Source of the DNA: Chrysomallon squamiferum
Lineage: Eukaryota > Mollusca > Gastropoda > Neomphalida > Peltospiridae
Length of the DNA stretch: 24,796 nucleotides
Assembly: GCA_012295275.1 (NCBI GenBank)
Contig: CM022677.1
Span: 18,647,703 to 18,672,498, forward strand
Direction: 5' to 3'
Part shown: positions 7,501-18,477 of the stretch, in pieces
Position numbering within the stretch: the first letter of the stretch is position 1
Layout of the letters: each line of letters starts with the position of its first letter
Position numbers and translations under genes: made by a program
Notes under the pieces: model-generated
Told to the model about the DNA's origin: nothing
Seen by the model: the letters and a program-made list of their open reading frames with translations, nothing else
Database searches by the model: none

Positions 7501-10310
7501 TTTTTCTGTCTTTTTTCTCTCAGTGTCTTTTTTTTTTTCTCTCTTCTCTGTCTTTTCTTTTTCTGTCTTTCTTTTCTCTCTCTCAGTGTCTTTCTTTTTC
7601 TCTCTCTCTCTGTCTTTCTTTTTCTGTCTCTCTCTGTCTTTCTTTTCTCTCTCTCTCTCAGTCTTTCTTTTTCTTTTTCTCTGTCTTTCTTTTTTGTGTC
7701 TTTTCTTTTTCTTTCTCTCTCAGTGTCTTTCTTTTTTGTCTCTCTCAGTGTCTTTCTTTTCTTTTTCTCTCTTTCTGTCTTTCTTTCTCTCTCTCTGTGT
7801 CTTTTCTTTTTTTCTTTCTCTCTCTCTTTGTCTTTCTTTTTCTTCTTTCTTTCTCTCTCTTGTCTTTCTTTTTTTTTCTCTCTCTCAGTGTCTTTCTTTT
7901 TCTGTCTCTCTCAGTCTCTTTCTTTTTCTCTCTCTCAGTTCTTCTTTTTTTCTCTCTCTTTGTCTTTCTTTTTTTTGTCTCTCTCAGTGTCTTTCTTTTT
8001 CTGTCTCTCTCAGTGTCTTTCTTTTCTCTCTCTCAGTGTCTTTCTTTTTTCTGTCTTTTCTGTCTTTCTTTTCTGTCTCTCTGTCTTTCTTTTTCTCTCT
8101 CTCTCTCTTTGTCTTTCTTTTCTCTCTCTTTTTCTGTCTCTCTCAGTGTTTTTTTCTTCTCTCTCAGTGTCTTTCTTTTTTTCTCTCTCTGTCTTTCTTT
8201 TTCTCTCTCAGTGTCTTTCTTTTTCTGTCTCTCTCAGTGTCTTTCTTTTCTCTCTCTCTTGTCTTCTTTTTCTTCTCTCTCTTGTCTTTTTTTTTTTCTC
8301 TCTCTCTGTGTCTTTCTTTTTCTGTCTCTCTCAGTGTCTTTCTTTTTCTCTCTCTCTCAGTGTCTTTCTTTTCTCTCTCTCAGTGTCTTTCTTTTTTTTC
8401 TCTCTCTTTTCTCTTTTCTTTTTCTGTCTTTCTTTTTCTCTCTCTCTGTGTCTTTCTTTTTCTGTCTCTCTCAGTGTCTTTCTTTTTCTGTCTCTCTCAG
8501 TGTCTTTCTTTTTTTTCTCTCTCTCTCAGTGTCTTTCTTTTTTCTCTCTCTCTGTTTCTTTTTTTTCTCTCTCTGTCTTTCTTTTTCTGTCTCTCTCTGT
8601 CTTTCTTTTTCTCTCTCTCTCTCTTGTCTTTCTTTTTTGTCTCTCTCTCTGTCTTTCTTTTTCTGTCTCTCTCAGTGTCTTTCTTTCTCTCTCTCTCTCT
8701 TTTTTTTTTTCTCTCTCTCTCTCTCAGTGTCTTTCTTTTTCTCTCTCTCAGTGTCTTTCTTTTTTCTGTCTCTCTCTGTGTCTTTCTTTTCTTTCTCTCT
8801 GTGTCTTTTTTTTTTGTCTCTCTCTGTGTCTTTCTTTTCTCTCTCTCTCAGTCTTTTCTTTTTCTCTCTCTCAGTGTCTTTCTTTTTTCTCTCTCTCAGT
8901 GTTTCTTTTTTTCTCTGTCTCTTTTTCTGTCTTTTTTTCTTTCTCTCTCTGTCTTTCTTTTTCTGTCTCTCTCAGTGTCTTTCTTTTTCTCTCTCTCTTT
9001 CTCTCTCAGTGTCTTTCTTTTTCTGTCTCTCTCAGTGTCTTTCTTTTCTTTCTTTCTTCTCTCTTTCTTTTTTCTGTCTCTCAGTTCTTTCTTTTTCTCT
9101 CTCTCTCGTGTCTTTTTTTTGTCTCTCTCAGTGTCTTTCTTTTTTCTCTCTCAGTGTCTTTCTTTTCTGTCTCTTTCTTTTTCTTTTTTTCTCTCTCTCA
9201 GTGTCTTTCTTTTTCTGTCTCTCTCTGTGTCTTTCTTTTTCTGTCTCTCTCAGTGTCTTTCTTTTTCTGTCTCTCTCAGTGTCTTTCTTTTTCTGTCTCT
9301 CTCAGTGTCTTTCTTTTTCTCTCTCTCTCTTTCTTTTCTGTCTCTTTCTTTTTCTCTCTTTCTCTCTCAGTGTCTTTCTTTTTTCTGTCTCTCTCTTTCT
9401 GTCTTTCTTTTTCTTTTTTTCTGTCTCTCTCAGTGTCTTTCTTTTTTCTGTCTCTCTCTGTGTCTTTCTTTTCTGTCTCTCTCAGTGTCTTTCTTTTTTT
9501 GTCTCTCTCTCAGTGTCTTTCTTTTTTGTCTCTCTCTCTCTTTCTTTTTTCTCTCTCTCAGTGTCTTTCTTTTTTCTGTCTCTCTCAGTGTCTTTCNNNN
9601 NNNNNNNNNNNNNNNNNNNNNNNNNNNNNNNNNNNNNNNNNNNNNNNNNNNNNNNNNNNNNNNNNNNNNNNNNNNNNNNNNNNNNNNNNNNNNNNNNNNN
9701 NNNNNNNNNNNNNNNNNNNNNNNNNNNNNNNNNNNNNNNNNNNNNNNNNNNNNNNNNNNNNNNNNNNNNNNNNNNNNNNNNNNNNNNNNNNNNNNNTCCT
9801 CTCAGGTCTTTTCTGTCTCTCAGTGACTTTCTTTTCTGTCTCTCTGTGTCTTTCTTTTTTCTCTGTCTCTCTGTCTGTGTCTTTCTTTTCTGCCTCTCTC
9901 TGTGTCTTTCTTTTTTCTTTTTCCTCTCAGTGTCTTTCTTTTCTGTGTCTCTAGTGTCTTTCTTTTCATCCTCTCTCTGTGTCTTTCTTTTTCTGTCTCT
10001 CTGTGTCTTTCTTTTTCTGCCTCTCTCAGTGTCTTTCTTTTTCTGTCTCTCTGTGTCTTTCTTTTTCTGTCTCTCTCCGTCTCTTTCTTTTTCTGCCTGT
10101 CTCAGTGCTTTCTCTTTCTGTCTCTCTGTGTCTTTCTTTTTCTGTCTCTCTCAGTCTTTCTTTTTCTGTCTCTCTCAGTGTCTTTCTTTTTCTGTCTCTC
10201 TCAGTGTTTTTCTTTTTCTGTCTCTCTCTGTGTCTTTCTGTTTCTGTCTCTCTCAGTGTCTTTCTCTTTTCTGTCTCTCTCTCTGTCTTTCTTTTTCTGT
10301 GTCTCTCAGT
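4508..10310 (+). repeat. Pyrimidine-rich satellite, 26-bp unit
   Basis: About 5.6 kb (gap excluded) of head-to-tail units. The consensus unit is TGTCTTTCTTTTTC followed by TGTCTCTCTCAG: 26 bases, 22 of them pyrimidines. Units vary mainly in T-run and CT-run length. A common variant replaces TCTCAGTG by TCTCTGTG. No stop codon exists on the plus strand of the unit in any frame, which is why three frames stay open for hundreds to nearly two thousand codons of Ser/Phe/Leu/Val/Cys. These are not proteins. Each standard unit looks like a 3' splice acceptor (polypyrimidine tract plus CAG). The array interrupts duplicated block A and is absent from block B. Confidence 0.95.
9597..9796. other. Assembly gap of exactly 200 N
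   Basis: A round-number gap is a scaffolding placeholder, not a measured length. It lies in the satellite, so true array size and continuity across the gap are unknown. Units to the right show features rare on the left (TGCCTCTCTC, CTCTCTGTGTC without CAG), so the two sides may not be adjacent units. Confidence 0.97.
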
Positions 10311-10540
10311 TTATCTGTCCGGGTTTGTACTTCTGTCTGACAATCTCTCGGCTGTTTTACAGCTGATGTTAAATCATTTTTTATCTTTTGCTGATTCCTT
10401 TCAACTCTTTTCTAACTTACATGACTATTTGTTATTTCTGGTCTGTTATACTACTTGCAGTTCCAAAAATAAGGGTATATTCTCCATTTTGGTTTGATAA
10501 TATTTTGTGAAAATATCTCATATATAATCAGCTACTGATT
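10311..10540. other. Spacer related to 21700-21830
   Basis: The stretch about 10432-10525 (TTTCTGGTCTGTTATACTAC... to ...TTTTGTGAAAATATCTC) is a diverged copy of about 21726-21826, with a small insertion in the latter. No gene was seen. Confidence 0.6.
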
Positions 10541-10622
10541 CGCACACACAGACACATATACATACAGACACATAGACACACGGAGGCACATACACACAGG
10601 CACATAGACGTACAGACACACA
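10541..10622 (+). repeat. Short CACAGACACATAG-type tract (possible seed of the 14.6-kb array)
   Basis: Degenerate units such as ACATACAGACACATAGACAC and AGGCACATAGACG. The motif is the same as the one expanded to 1.7 kb at 14588-16285, where it occupies the equivalent position left of block B2. Confidence 0.75.
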
Positions 10623-10717
10623 CAAGGAAAGAAGAAAAGGACACAGTGTCTTTTGAAAAGTTCTAAATCGTTAACTACATTGGTAAAAATAATCCTTTAT
10701 CTTTTTTCTTTTATTGT

Positions 10718-11188
10718 TTCTTCAAGCGTGTGAAATTAAGCATAATCACTAAAAATAATACAAAATAAATCAATAAGAATAGAACACTATAGAATATTTG
10801 CCCCTTTGAGATTAAATAAAACGTAAACGTGTTTTAAGTCTCTGTTTTATTTTGAAATGTAGATTATCTGCATCATGCGTGTCACTTCGCGATTCAAATA
10901 AAACATTCTATTTATAGATTAAAATAAAGTTTTCAAACGGGTACCATGCTCGGGTAATGTGAGACAACAAATTACTCGTAATAAATCTAAAGGGACGTTC
11001 ACTCAAAATAATACATATTAACTCTTTTTAATACATAATTATTATTACAATAAGATGATACAAATGCATAAACTAGTGTGTTTTCCCCTTTACCAGTATC
11101 GTAATATTGTTACTAACCTTCATTTATGATAAATTATTAAAATACGAGTGTATAAAATAATTATAATATATTATCCATTATAAATATG

Positions 11189-11231
<43 letters not shown>

Positions 11232-11560
11232 ATGTATCTATGTACAGACACATATTTTAAAACCATTATAATAAATGTATTATTATATAGTTGAATTTAC
11301 AGTATTTTTTCAAATGTTGCTGTGAAATAGCGATGATACTAAAATCGTTATTATAATTATATTAGTCTCCTTGGATATTGCTTCAGTTATATATTAAACC
11401 GGTTTGGAAAGAGATCAGGCGGGATAACCAGTCTTTTTCTTTTGCTTAACGTTTCATAACAGAGTTACTTCCCATGTCGTAAACTCGACAAAAATTTAAA
11501 TAGTGTTGACAATTGTTACGTTTGTTTAAACCAAACTGGATTATACGTGTATTAAGAAAG
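10718..11560 (+). repeat. Duplicated block A2 (pair of 16287-17180)
   Basis: Co-linear with 16287-17180. Shared stretches include TGAAATTAAGCATAA, GTAATGTGAGACAACAAATT, TAGTCTCCTTG.ATATTGCTT and AGATCAGGCGGGATAACCAG. Both copies carry a TA-rich microsatellite at the same position (11191-11222 and about 16829-16865). No long frame is conserved, so it is not coding as far as I can tell. Confidence 0.9.
11191..11222. repeat. (TA)n microsatellite
   Basis: About 16 TA units inside block A2, followed by TGTGTG. Confidence 0.95.
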
Positions 11561-11654
11561 CTCAAATAACACTCATAAACAGTTTACTTATTTGTTTAAT
11601 ATGTGACATAGTGTTGTCATTATATATATTTAAATTCATCGTAATTATTATTAA

Positions 11655-11720
<66 letters not shown>

Positions 11721-11925
11721 TGTTGTTTTGTTGTTGTTGTTGTTAAGTTTTGTGATTTTTAATTAATTAATAATATGTAAACATATATAAATCGAGCCTG
11801 TCAAAAATGAAAACATATCAAGCGAATCATCCGGTTCACTGTTGTTGCTGTATTTTCTACTACAACAACAACGGCTACGACGTCAACAAGAATAATAAAT
11901 ACAAAAATTCATCTAAACAGAAAAT
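11532..11925 (+). repeat. Duplicated spacer, partner of 22600-22930
   Basis: AACTGGATTATACGTGTATTAAGAAAG and what follows aligns with 22610-22830: the same order of ACTGGATTATAC, TAAACAGTTTACTTATT-like sequence, an ATT/TTG triplet tract, TATATAAATCGAGCCTGTCA (TATATAAATGGAGTCTGTCA in the partner) and GAATCATCC. Similarity is clearly lower than between blocks A and B. Confidence 0.65.
11655..11719 (+). repeat. (ATT)n microsatellite
   Basis: Uninterrupted ATT units followed by a TTG triplet patch. Confidence 0.95.
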
Positions 11926-12062
11926 AATAATATTCATAATAACAATAAAAAAAAAAATAATAATAATTAATGGACGAATAAATGAACTAATAACTTTCTA
12001 CCTTTCTACTTTTCACACGCATTAGTGCGTGTGACACTTTTTGTTGTCTTTTATCTCTCTGT

Positions 12063-12344
12063 CATTACATCTACAAACACCACTTAAACGACGCCGACTG
12101 GTTCATCAAAGCAGACGTCGATACTTACGTCATCGTAGAAAACTTACGTTACTTCCTCTCCACTAAAAACACGTCAGTTTTTCAAGAAGCTTGCTACGTG
12201 CTCAGTAAAGAAACACTGACACGCTTTAGCACCAGGGGAAATAACTCTACGATCTGCAGACAATGTGGTTCAAAAGAAGATGTAGTAATAGCAAATTGTC
12301 TTAAAAGACTGAGTGTTAAACCGATAGCTGGTACTAACAAATAA
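12063..12344 (+). pseudogene. C1GALT1-like glycosyltransferase fragment (core 1 beta1,3-galactosyltransferase)
   Basis: C1GALT1 adds galactose to O-linked GalNAc in the Golgi, using UDP-Gal. This 93-codon frame, ending in TAA, shows the family's metal/nucleotide-binding block: HLNDADWFIKADVDTYVIVE, then NLRYFLS. The normal DDD is DVD, so a DxD remains. It continues with CYVLSKETLTRF (family pattern GYVLSKEAL-RF) and KEDVVIANCLKRLSV (pattern EDV-LG-CLE-L-V). About 20 residues normally found between the FLS...NTS region and the GYVLSKE block, including the conserved glycine-rich turn, are missing in frame. There is no ATG, signal anchor or N-terminal third. The frame opens only at 11994, and its first part resembles nothing. 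No intron is visible. I call it a truncated, probably dead copy, possibly retroposed. A small exon of a longer gene is less likely because of the internal deletion. Confidence 0.82.
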
Positions 12345-12356
12345 ATAATCTTTCTA

Positions 12357-12500
12357 ACACAGTAGTACCTAGTGATACGACTTACGAGTCTGCGCGAGTT
12401 ACGAGCGAGCTTCAGATACGCTGCCGGTAGTTGGCGCTACGAACAACACAACATCCGCCCAGCATCCCGCGTCTCACTCGTTTACTTCACGTAAAATATT
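12357..12500. mobile_element. Possible terminal piece of a Tigger/pogo-like DNA transposon
   Basis: CAGTAGTACCTAGTGATACG, then ACTTACGAGTCTGCGCGAG and TTACGAGCGAGC, resembles the start of Tigger/pogo-type inverted termini (CAGT-GTACCTCG--TACGA). The stretch is notably GC-richer than its surroundings. I cannot find the opposite terminus or a TA target duplication, so the assignment is weak. Confidence 0.25.
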
Positions 12501-12800
12501 TGTACACACATATTTTGTTTTATTTAAATACACGTTACAAAGTGGGGAACAGGGCCGGTACTGAGGATTCAGTGTTTTTAGTATCATGAAGAGAACGATA
12601 TTTGTTTTGTTTTGTTTTCTTTTGATTCTTTGTTGTTTATTTTGTTTATTTATTTCATAATTTACTTACTTTACCTGTTTTCTTTTTGGTTTCAGTTTCC
12701 TAACACCTCGTAACCTATAGCTAGCGAGATATGATGTTTCCAATGCTAAAACTAAAAACTGTGACGTCATTATTCTTATATAGTTTACAATGCAAATATC
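12501..12800. other. Spacer with no gene
   Basis: AT-rich DNA with a perfect TGACGTCA palindrome at 12762-12769. No coding similarity was recognised. Confidence 0.5.
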
Positions 12801-13196
<396 letters not shown>

Positions 13197-13285
13197 ACAA
13201 AGAAATAAATAAGTAAATCAACAAATACGTTTTCCAATATTATAGAAATAAATGACCACTGATTAATAAGTAAATTAAATACTGA

Positions 13286-13350
13286 TGATAGTAGTAGTAG
13301 CTGGTTAGTAGTACCTGTAGTAGTAGCAGTACTAGTAGTAGTACTAGTAG
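13286..13350 (+). repeat. (TAG)n imperfect microsatellite
   Basis: TAGTAG units with CTG and CAG variants. A purer (TAG)n tract follows at 13928-13968. Confidence 0.8.
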
Positions 13351-13458
13351 TATTAAGTTCATTAAGTAATTAATTAATTATGACACTTTACATTTCGTAA
13401 GTCTTCTGTTTCAGTTGAAAACTTTAACCTTATGTGACGTCATTCCGTGCAGTCATTA

Positions 13459-13464
<6 letters not shown>

Positions 13465-13497
<33 letters not shown>
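13465..13497 (+). repeat. Poly(A) run of 33
   Basis: Uninterrupted A run 22 bp after a perfect TGACGTCA palindrome (13435-13442). It could be a retroposon tail, but no element body or target-site duplication is apparent. Confidence 0.9.
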
Positions 13498-13500
<3 letters not shown>

Positions 13501-13927
13501 TAAAGTTATTTTAGTAACTGATCTGCTATATTATCACAACATTTTACCATTATAACATTTTCAATGTTACAGGTAGATTTCTATCGAGGTGTCTATCTGT
13601 CTCATTATCCGTCTATATTTATGAAACTCAAACAAAGCATTATTTTTGTTTGTTTATTATAGTAGACAAAAGCTATTTAATACTATTATGACACTGATCT
13701 TATTTTTTTTCAGTAAACTTTTTAAAGAAAAATAAGAAGAATATTGAGTAAAGAAAACATCTTTATTACATACGTACCAGTGATATGTACATACATAACA
13801 TATATATTGGATATACACACACAGAAATATATATATATGTATTGAATAACAAATTTTATTACTTCTGCTCTCAGAATTAATAAAAAATATATATTTATTT
13901 AATCCTTATTACTATTATTATTATTAT

Positions 13928-13968
<41 letters not shown>

Positions 13969-14238
13969 TTATATAATTATTGATTTATTTATTTTTTTTT
14001 TCATTTTAAAACATTTTTCTAATATAACTATATATTTCTATACCCTTCATTTTTCTGTATATATTTTTTATACAGATTTCAAATGCGCTGGTATTATCTC
14101 TTTATTTCGAGTGATTACTGATCAAAACTGTAGTCACTGTTAGAAAAAGACTACGTCAACTCCCCGTATGAATAATTGTTAATTCACCTCTGTAAAGCAG
14201 AAGAAATGGAGCCAGCACAGGTCGTGGTATAACAAACT
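13498..14238. other. AT-rich spacer, no gene seen
   Basis: Holds TA-rich patches (13797-13840) and a (TAG)n tract at 13928-13968. No coding similarity on either strand. Confidence 0.6.
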
Positions 14239-14588
14239 ACTAATAAGGACGAGATTAAACTCTGACGTATATTTACAGTCTCCCTCAGCGAATGACGTAA
14301 CGACATGAAACAACGTATCACATGTTAGCTAGGTGACGTATGACAGCGATATCTTGAAAAATCTTGTTTCGAGAGAACAATAGTTTTAATTATGTTCTTT
14401 ATTACTCAGTCTGCCGCAACTGGTTGAGGTATTTGGCTCTTCGAGTTACAAATACTTAGTAGGCTTTGTTCAAGTATGCAGGTGTTTGTGTGAGTATATG
14501 CGTCAAGATACAATCTTCAATATAGTGTGCGCATTAGGAATGAGAAATAGCTCTATTTCTGTCAGCCAGAATATCAAACAACACAACA
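14239..14588 (+). repeat. Duplicated block B1 (pair of 3861-4229)
   Basis: Diverged copy of block A1 in the same orientation. It ends at AATATCAAACAACACAAC, exactly where block A1 passes into unique DNA and where here the CA-rich array begins. Confidence 0.9.
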
Positions 14589-16285
14589 GAAACACAGACA
14601 CACAGACTCACAGACACACAGACACATAGACACACAGAAACACAAACACATAGACAAACAGACATATAGCCGCATAGAAACACAGATACAGAGACACACA
14701 GACAGGTAGACACATAGACACAGATACACAAACACATAGACAAACAGACCCACAGAAACACAGACACACATACTCACAGACACACAGACACATAGAAACG
14801 CAGACACACAGAAACACAGACACATAGACAAACAGGCACACATACACATATACACACACAAACACATAGATGAACAGACACACAGGAACACAGACACACA
14901 GACACATAGACACACAGAAACATAGACACATAGACAGATAGACACGTAGACACATAGGAACACAGATACACAAACACATAGACAAACAGACCCACAGAAA
15001 CACAGACACACAGAAACACAGACACGCAGACATTTTGGCGCATAGACACACAGACACATAGACACACAGACACATAGACACACAGACACATAGACACACA
15101 GACACACAGACACAGAGACACACTGGCACACAGAGACATAGACACACAGACACACAGACACATAGACACACAGGCACATAGACACATAGACACACAGACA
15201 CATAGACACACAGACACATAGACACACAGACACACAGACACATAGACACATATACACATAGACACACAGACACATAGACACATATACACACACAAACACA
15301 TAGATAAACAGACACACAGTAACACAGACACACATACACACAGACACATAGACTCACAGACACATAGACACACAGACACATAGACACACAGACACATAGA
15401 AACACAGACACAAAGACACACAGACACACAGACACATAGACACATAGACACCCAGACACACAGACACACAGACACATAGATACATAGAGTCACACACAGA
15501 CACACATACACACAGATACATAGACTCACAGACACATAGACACACAGACACATAGACACACAGACACATAGACACACAGTCACATAGACACACATGCACA
15601 CAGACACACAGTCACATAGACACACAGTCACACAGACACACAGGCACAGAGACACACAGGCACACAGACACATAGACACACAGACACATAGACACACAGA
15701 CACACAGACACACAGACACATATATACATAGAGTCACACACAGACACACAGACACATAGATTCACAGACACATAGACACACAGACACATAGACACACAGA
15801 CACATAGACACACAGTCACATAGACACACATGCACACAGACACACAGTCACATAAACACACAGTCACACAGACACACAGTCACATAGACACACAGGCACA
15901 CAGACACATAGACACACAGACACATAGACACACAGACACACAGACACACAGACACACAGACACACAGACACATAGATACATAGAGTCACACACAGACACA
16001 TAGACTCACAGACACATAGACACACAGACACATAGACACACAGACACATAGACACATAGACACACAGTCACATAGACACACATGCACACAGACACACAGT
16101 CACATAGACACAGAGACACACAGTCACACAGTCACATAGACACACAGTCACATAGACACACAGTCACACAAAATACAACAGGCACATAGACACACAGTCA
16201 CATAGACACACAGTCACAGAGACACACAGGCACAGAGACACACATGCACACAGACACACAGACACACAGGCACACAGACACACGG
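14589..16285 (+). repeat. CA-rich minisatellite, 8- and 16-bp units
   Basis: About 1.7 kb built from CACACAGA and CACATAGACACACAGA. The minus strand reads as endless Cys/Val/Ser/Met/Leu frames because 8-bp units give an 8-residue period without stops; these are not genes. From about 15475 a higher-order repeat is visible. The marker TACATAGAGTCACACACAG starts at 15481, 15725 and 15977, and the marker CACATGCACACAG at 15591, 15827 and 16079, giving a period of roughly 236-252 bp. Confidence 0.95.
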
Positions 16286-16286
16286 A

Positions 16287-17180
16287 CATGAAATTAAGCA
16301 TAACCTTCAAAAATAATACAAAATAAATAAATAAATAAATAAGAATAGAACAGTAGAGAATATTTGCCCCTGTGATATTAAATAAAAGAAGATCGTGTTT
16401 AAAGTCTGTTTTATTTTTATTATCTTATTATCATATATATATATATATAAAACACGATCTCCTGTGTTTAAAATGTAAATTATCTGTGTCATGCGTGCTA
16501 TGTCATGCGTGTCACTTGGCGATTCAAAACAAAATTTCTATTTATAGATTAAAATACATTTTTTAAACGGGTACCATGATCGGGTAATGTGAGACAACAA
16601 ATTACTAAAGGCACGTTCACTCAAAATAATATATATTAACTTTTTTAATATATATTTATTATTACAACAAGATGATTAAAATGCATAAACTAGTGTATTT
16701 ACCCGTTTACCAGCATCGTAACATTGGTCTTCATACCATATAAAATGTTACTAACCCTCATTTATAATAAATTATTAAAATACGAGTGTATAAAATAATT
16801 ATAATATATTATCCACTTTATATATGCCTATATATATATGTGTGTGTGTGTATGTATGTATGTATGTATGTACAAATATTTTAAAAGCATTATAATAAAT
16901 GTATTATTATTTAGTTGAATTTACAGTATTTTTTCAAACGTTGATGTGAAATAGCGATGATACTGAAATCGTTATTATAATTGTATTAGTCTCCTTGAAT
17001 ATTGCTTCAGTTATATATTAAACCGGTTTGAAAAGAGATCAGGCGGGATAACCAGTCTTTTTCTTTTGCTTAACGTTTGATCAACAGAGTTACTTCCCAT
17101 GTCGGAAATTCGAACGAAATCGAAATCGTGTTCATAATTGTTATGTTTGTTTAAAAAAACAGACTGGATTGTACCTGTAT
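16287..17180 (+). repeat. Duplicated block B2 (pair of 10718-11560)
   Basis: Diverged co-linear copy of block A2. Differences from A2: extra (AAAT)n units at about 16322-16340, an insertion of about 60 bp at about 16400-16465 carrying a TA tract, and a 16-bp local duplication (GTCATGCGTG twice, 16487-16512). Confidence 0.9.
16390..16460. repeat. Inverted repeat, 11-bp arms
   Basis: AGATCGTGTTT at 16390-16400 and AAACACGATCT at 16450-16460 are exact reverse complements around a TA-rich loop of 49 bp. The right arm is absent from block A2, so the hairpin is new to copy B. Confidence 0.6.
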
Positions 17181-18477
17181 TAAAAATACACGTACAACAC
17201 ACGTAAAGAGTTTATTTATTTTTTACGTTTCAAGTTTCATCAACTTTTATCCAATTGTTGTCAAATTTTGCGTACTATAAAAACAGACACTATGAAAGTC
17301 ATCTATCAACATTTTAATTTTCACTGTAATGACCTTGAACTTATTTGCTTATAATGTAGACACGCACGCACCCTTCTCTTTAACTCATAAAATGAAAATA
17401 ATGTATTGCTCGCGTAACATTTGAAAAGAAATATTTATATATAGCTGATCCCCACTTGATAAAGATAAATAATTATGTATTGTATAGAGCATAAAGTTTA
17501 CTAAATATTATATTTGATTTTAATAATAAAAAGCGTAACAGTGTAAAACCAATAGACGAATGGATTGTTTCCACCCCCAAAAAGTACAATGCAACTAACA
17601 ACCCATCACCCCGAACAAATACGAAATAAATTTGCCCGCCATTTTGAAACACAGCAGCGGAGCGTTCCATTATGGGTTTGGAGGGGGTTTAACATTTTCA
17701 CATATTACACTAAAATTTTATTAAATATCAAAAATAGTATTCATATTTAAAATAAATAGGATTAAACCAAATTAAATTTTGGATTTGTAAACTGTCAGTA
17801 ATTACGTAATGACAATTAATCGTCTTCTGAATTACACAAGCTATTTCCACTACTGCAGACGAAAAATCCGCCATTTTAATATTTGTTCGCCATTTTAATG
17901 TGTGTACGGTATATCTGTTAAAAAATATTGCAAGTACTACTTCAGCCCAATATTGTTTTGATCTAGAACTTATGTGTCCTAGTTCAGAAGAGATTTCTTT
18001 ACATAATGCGAATAATAATATCAATTTAACTTCATTTTGTTGCAGGAAGATTTCGTTTTTCCTTTTTTATTGGTGTGATTACAGGTTAAAGATAACTCTG
18101 ACGTTGTTTTCACTGTGACCACGTGATGTAGACGGGATTTCCCTTCAAAACGAATGCTGATTGGTTTATTTGTATGAATGGGCTGAAGACATAATCGTTT
18201 GTTGAAGTGAACGGGGGTACGTGGCCGCACAGAAAAATGGAAACGCACGTGTCGATTAACTCACTGTTTTATTTGATTTATATATCTAGAACACAAGTAT
18301 TAATAACGTAACACAATTACAGTAATATATTTTAATGACATTTAGTGAACACTTTTGATAATTTCTGTAAATAATATTAAAGCTCAGTATGTACAATTTG
18401 AATTGAAAATGATGAGCTGTTATCTGTAAAACAAAGGAATTCGCGAACGTCGTCTGGGTTTAGCGAACTCTCTACCA
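17181..18477. other. Gene-poor spacer
   Basis: AT-rich with scattered short frames of under 100 codons on both strands, none resembling a known family. GCCATTTTAATATTTG-like phrases recur at 17869-17898. It contains a kappaB-like site (18134-18143). I see no exon I can defend. Confidence 0.55.
18134..18143. promoter_or_regulatory. NF-kappaB-like motif GGGATTTCCC
   Basis: Perfect match to GGGRNNYYCC. An inverted CCAAT motif (GATTGG) lies about 20 bp further on. The nearest recognisable gene start is more than 5 kb away, so function is speculative. Confidence 0.25.

Noticed and set aside
4508-10497. Giant Ser/Phe/Leu/Val/Cys-rich reading frames (up to about 1,900 codons) on the plus strand
   Set aside because: All three frames are open because the 26-bp pyrimidine repeat has no TAA, TAG or TGA. 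They run through a 200-N gap, begin in ordinary spacer and have no non-repeat domain.
14534-16055. Cys/Val/Met-rich minus-strand frames that look like a cysteine-rich secreted protein family
   Set aside because: They are direct translations of the 8- and 16-bp CA-rich repeat. Several overlapping frames are equally open, and there is no signal peptide or unique domain.
17473-18248. Several frames of 60-100 codons on both strands
   Set aside because: Overlapping, in AT-rich DNA, with no recognisable domain or conserved partner.
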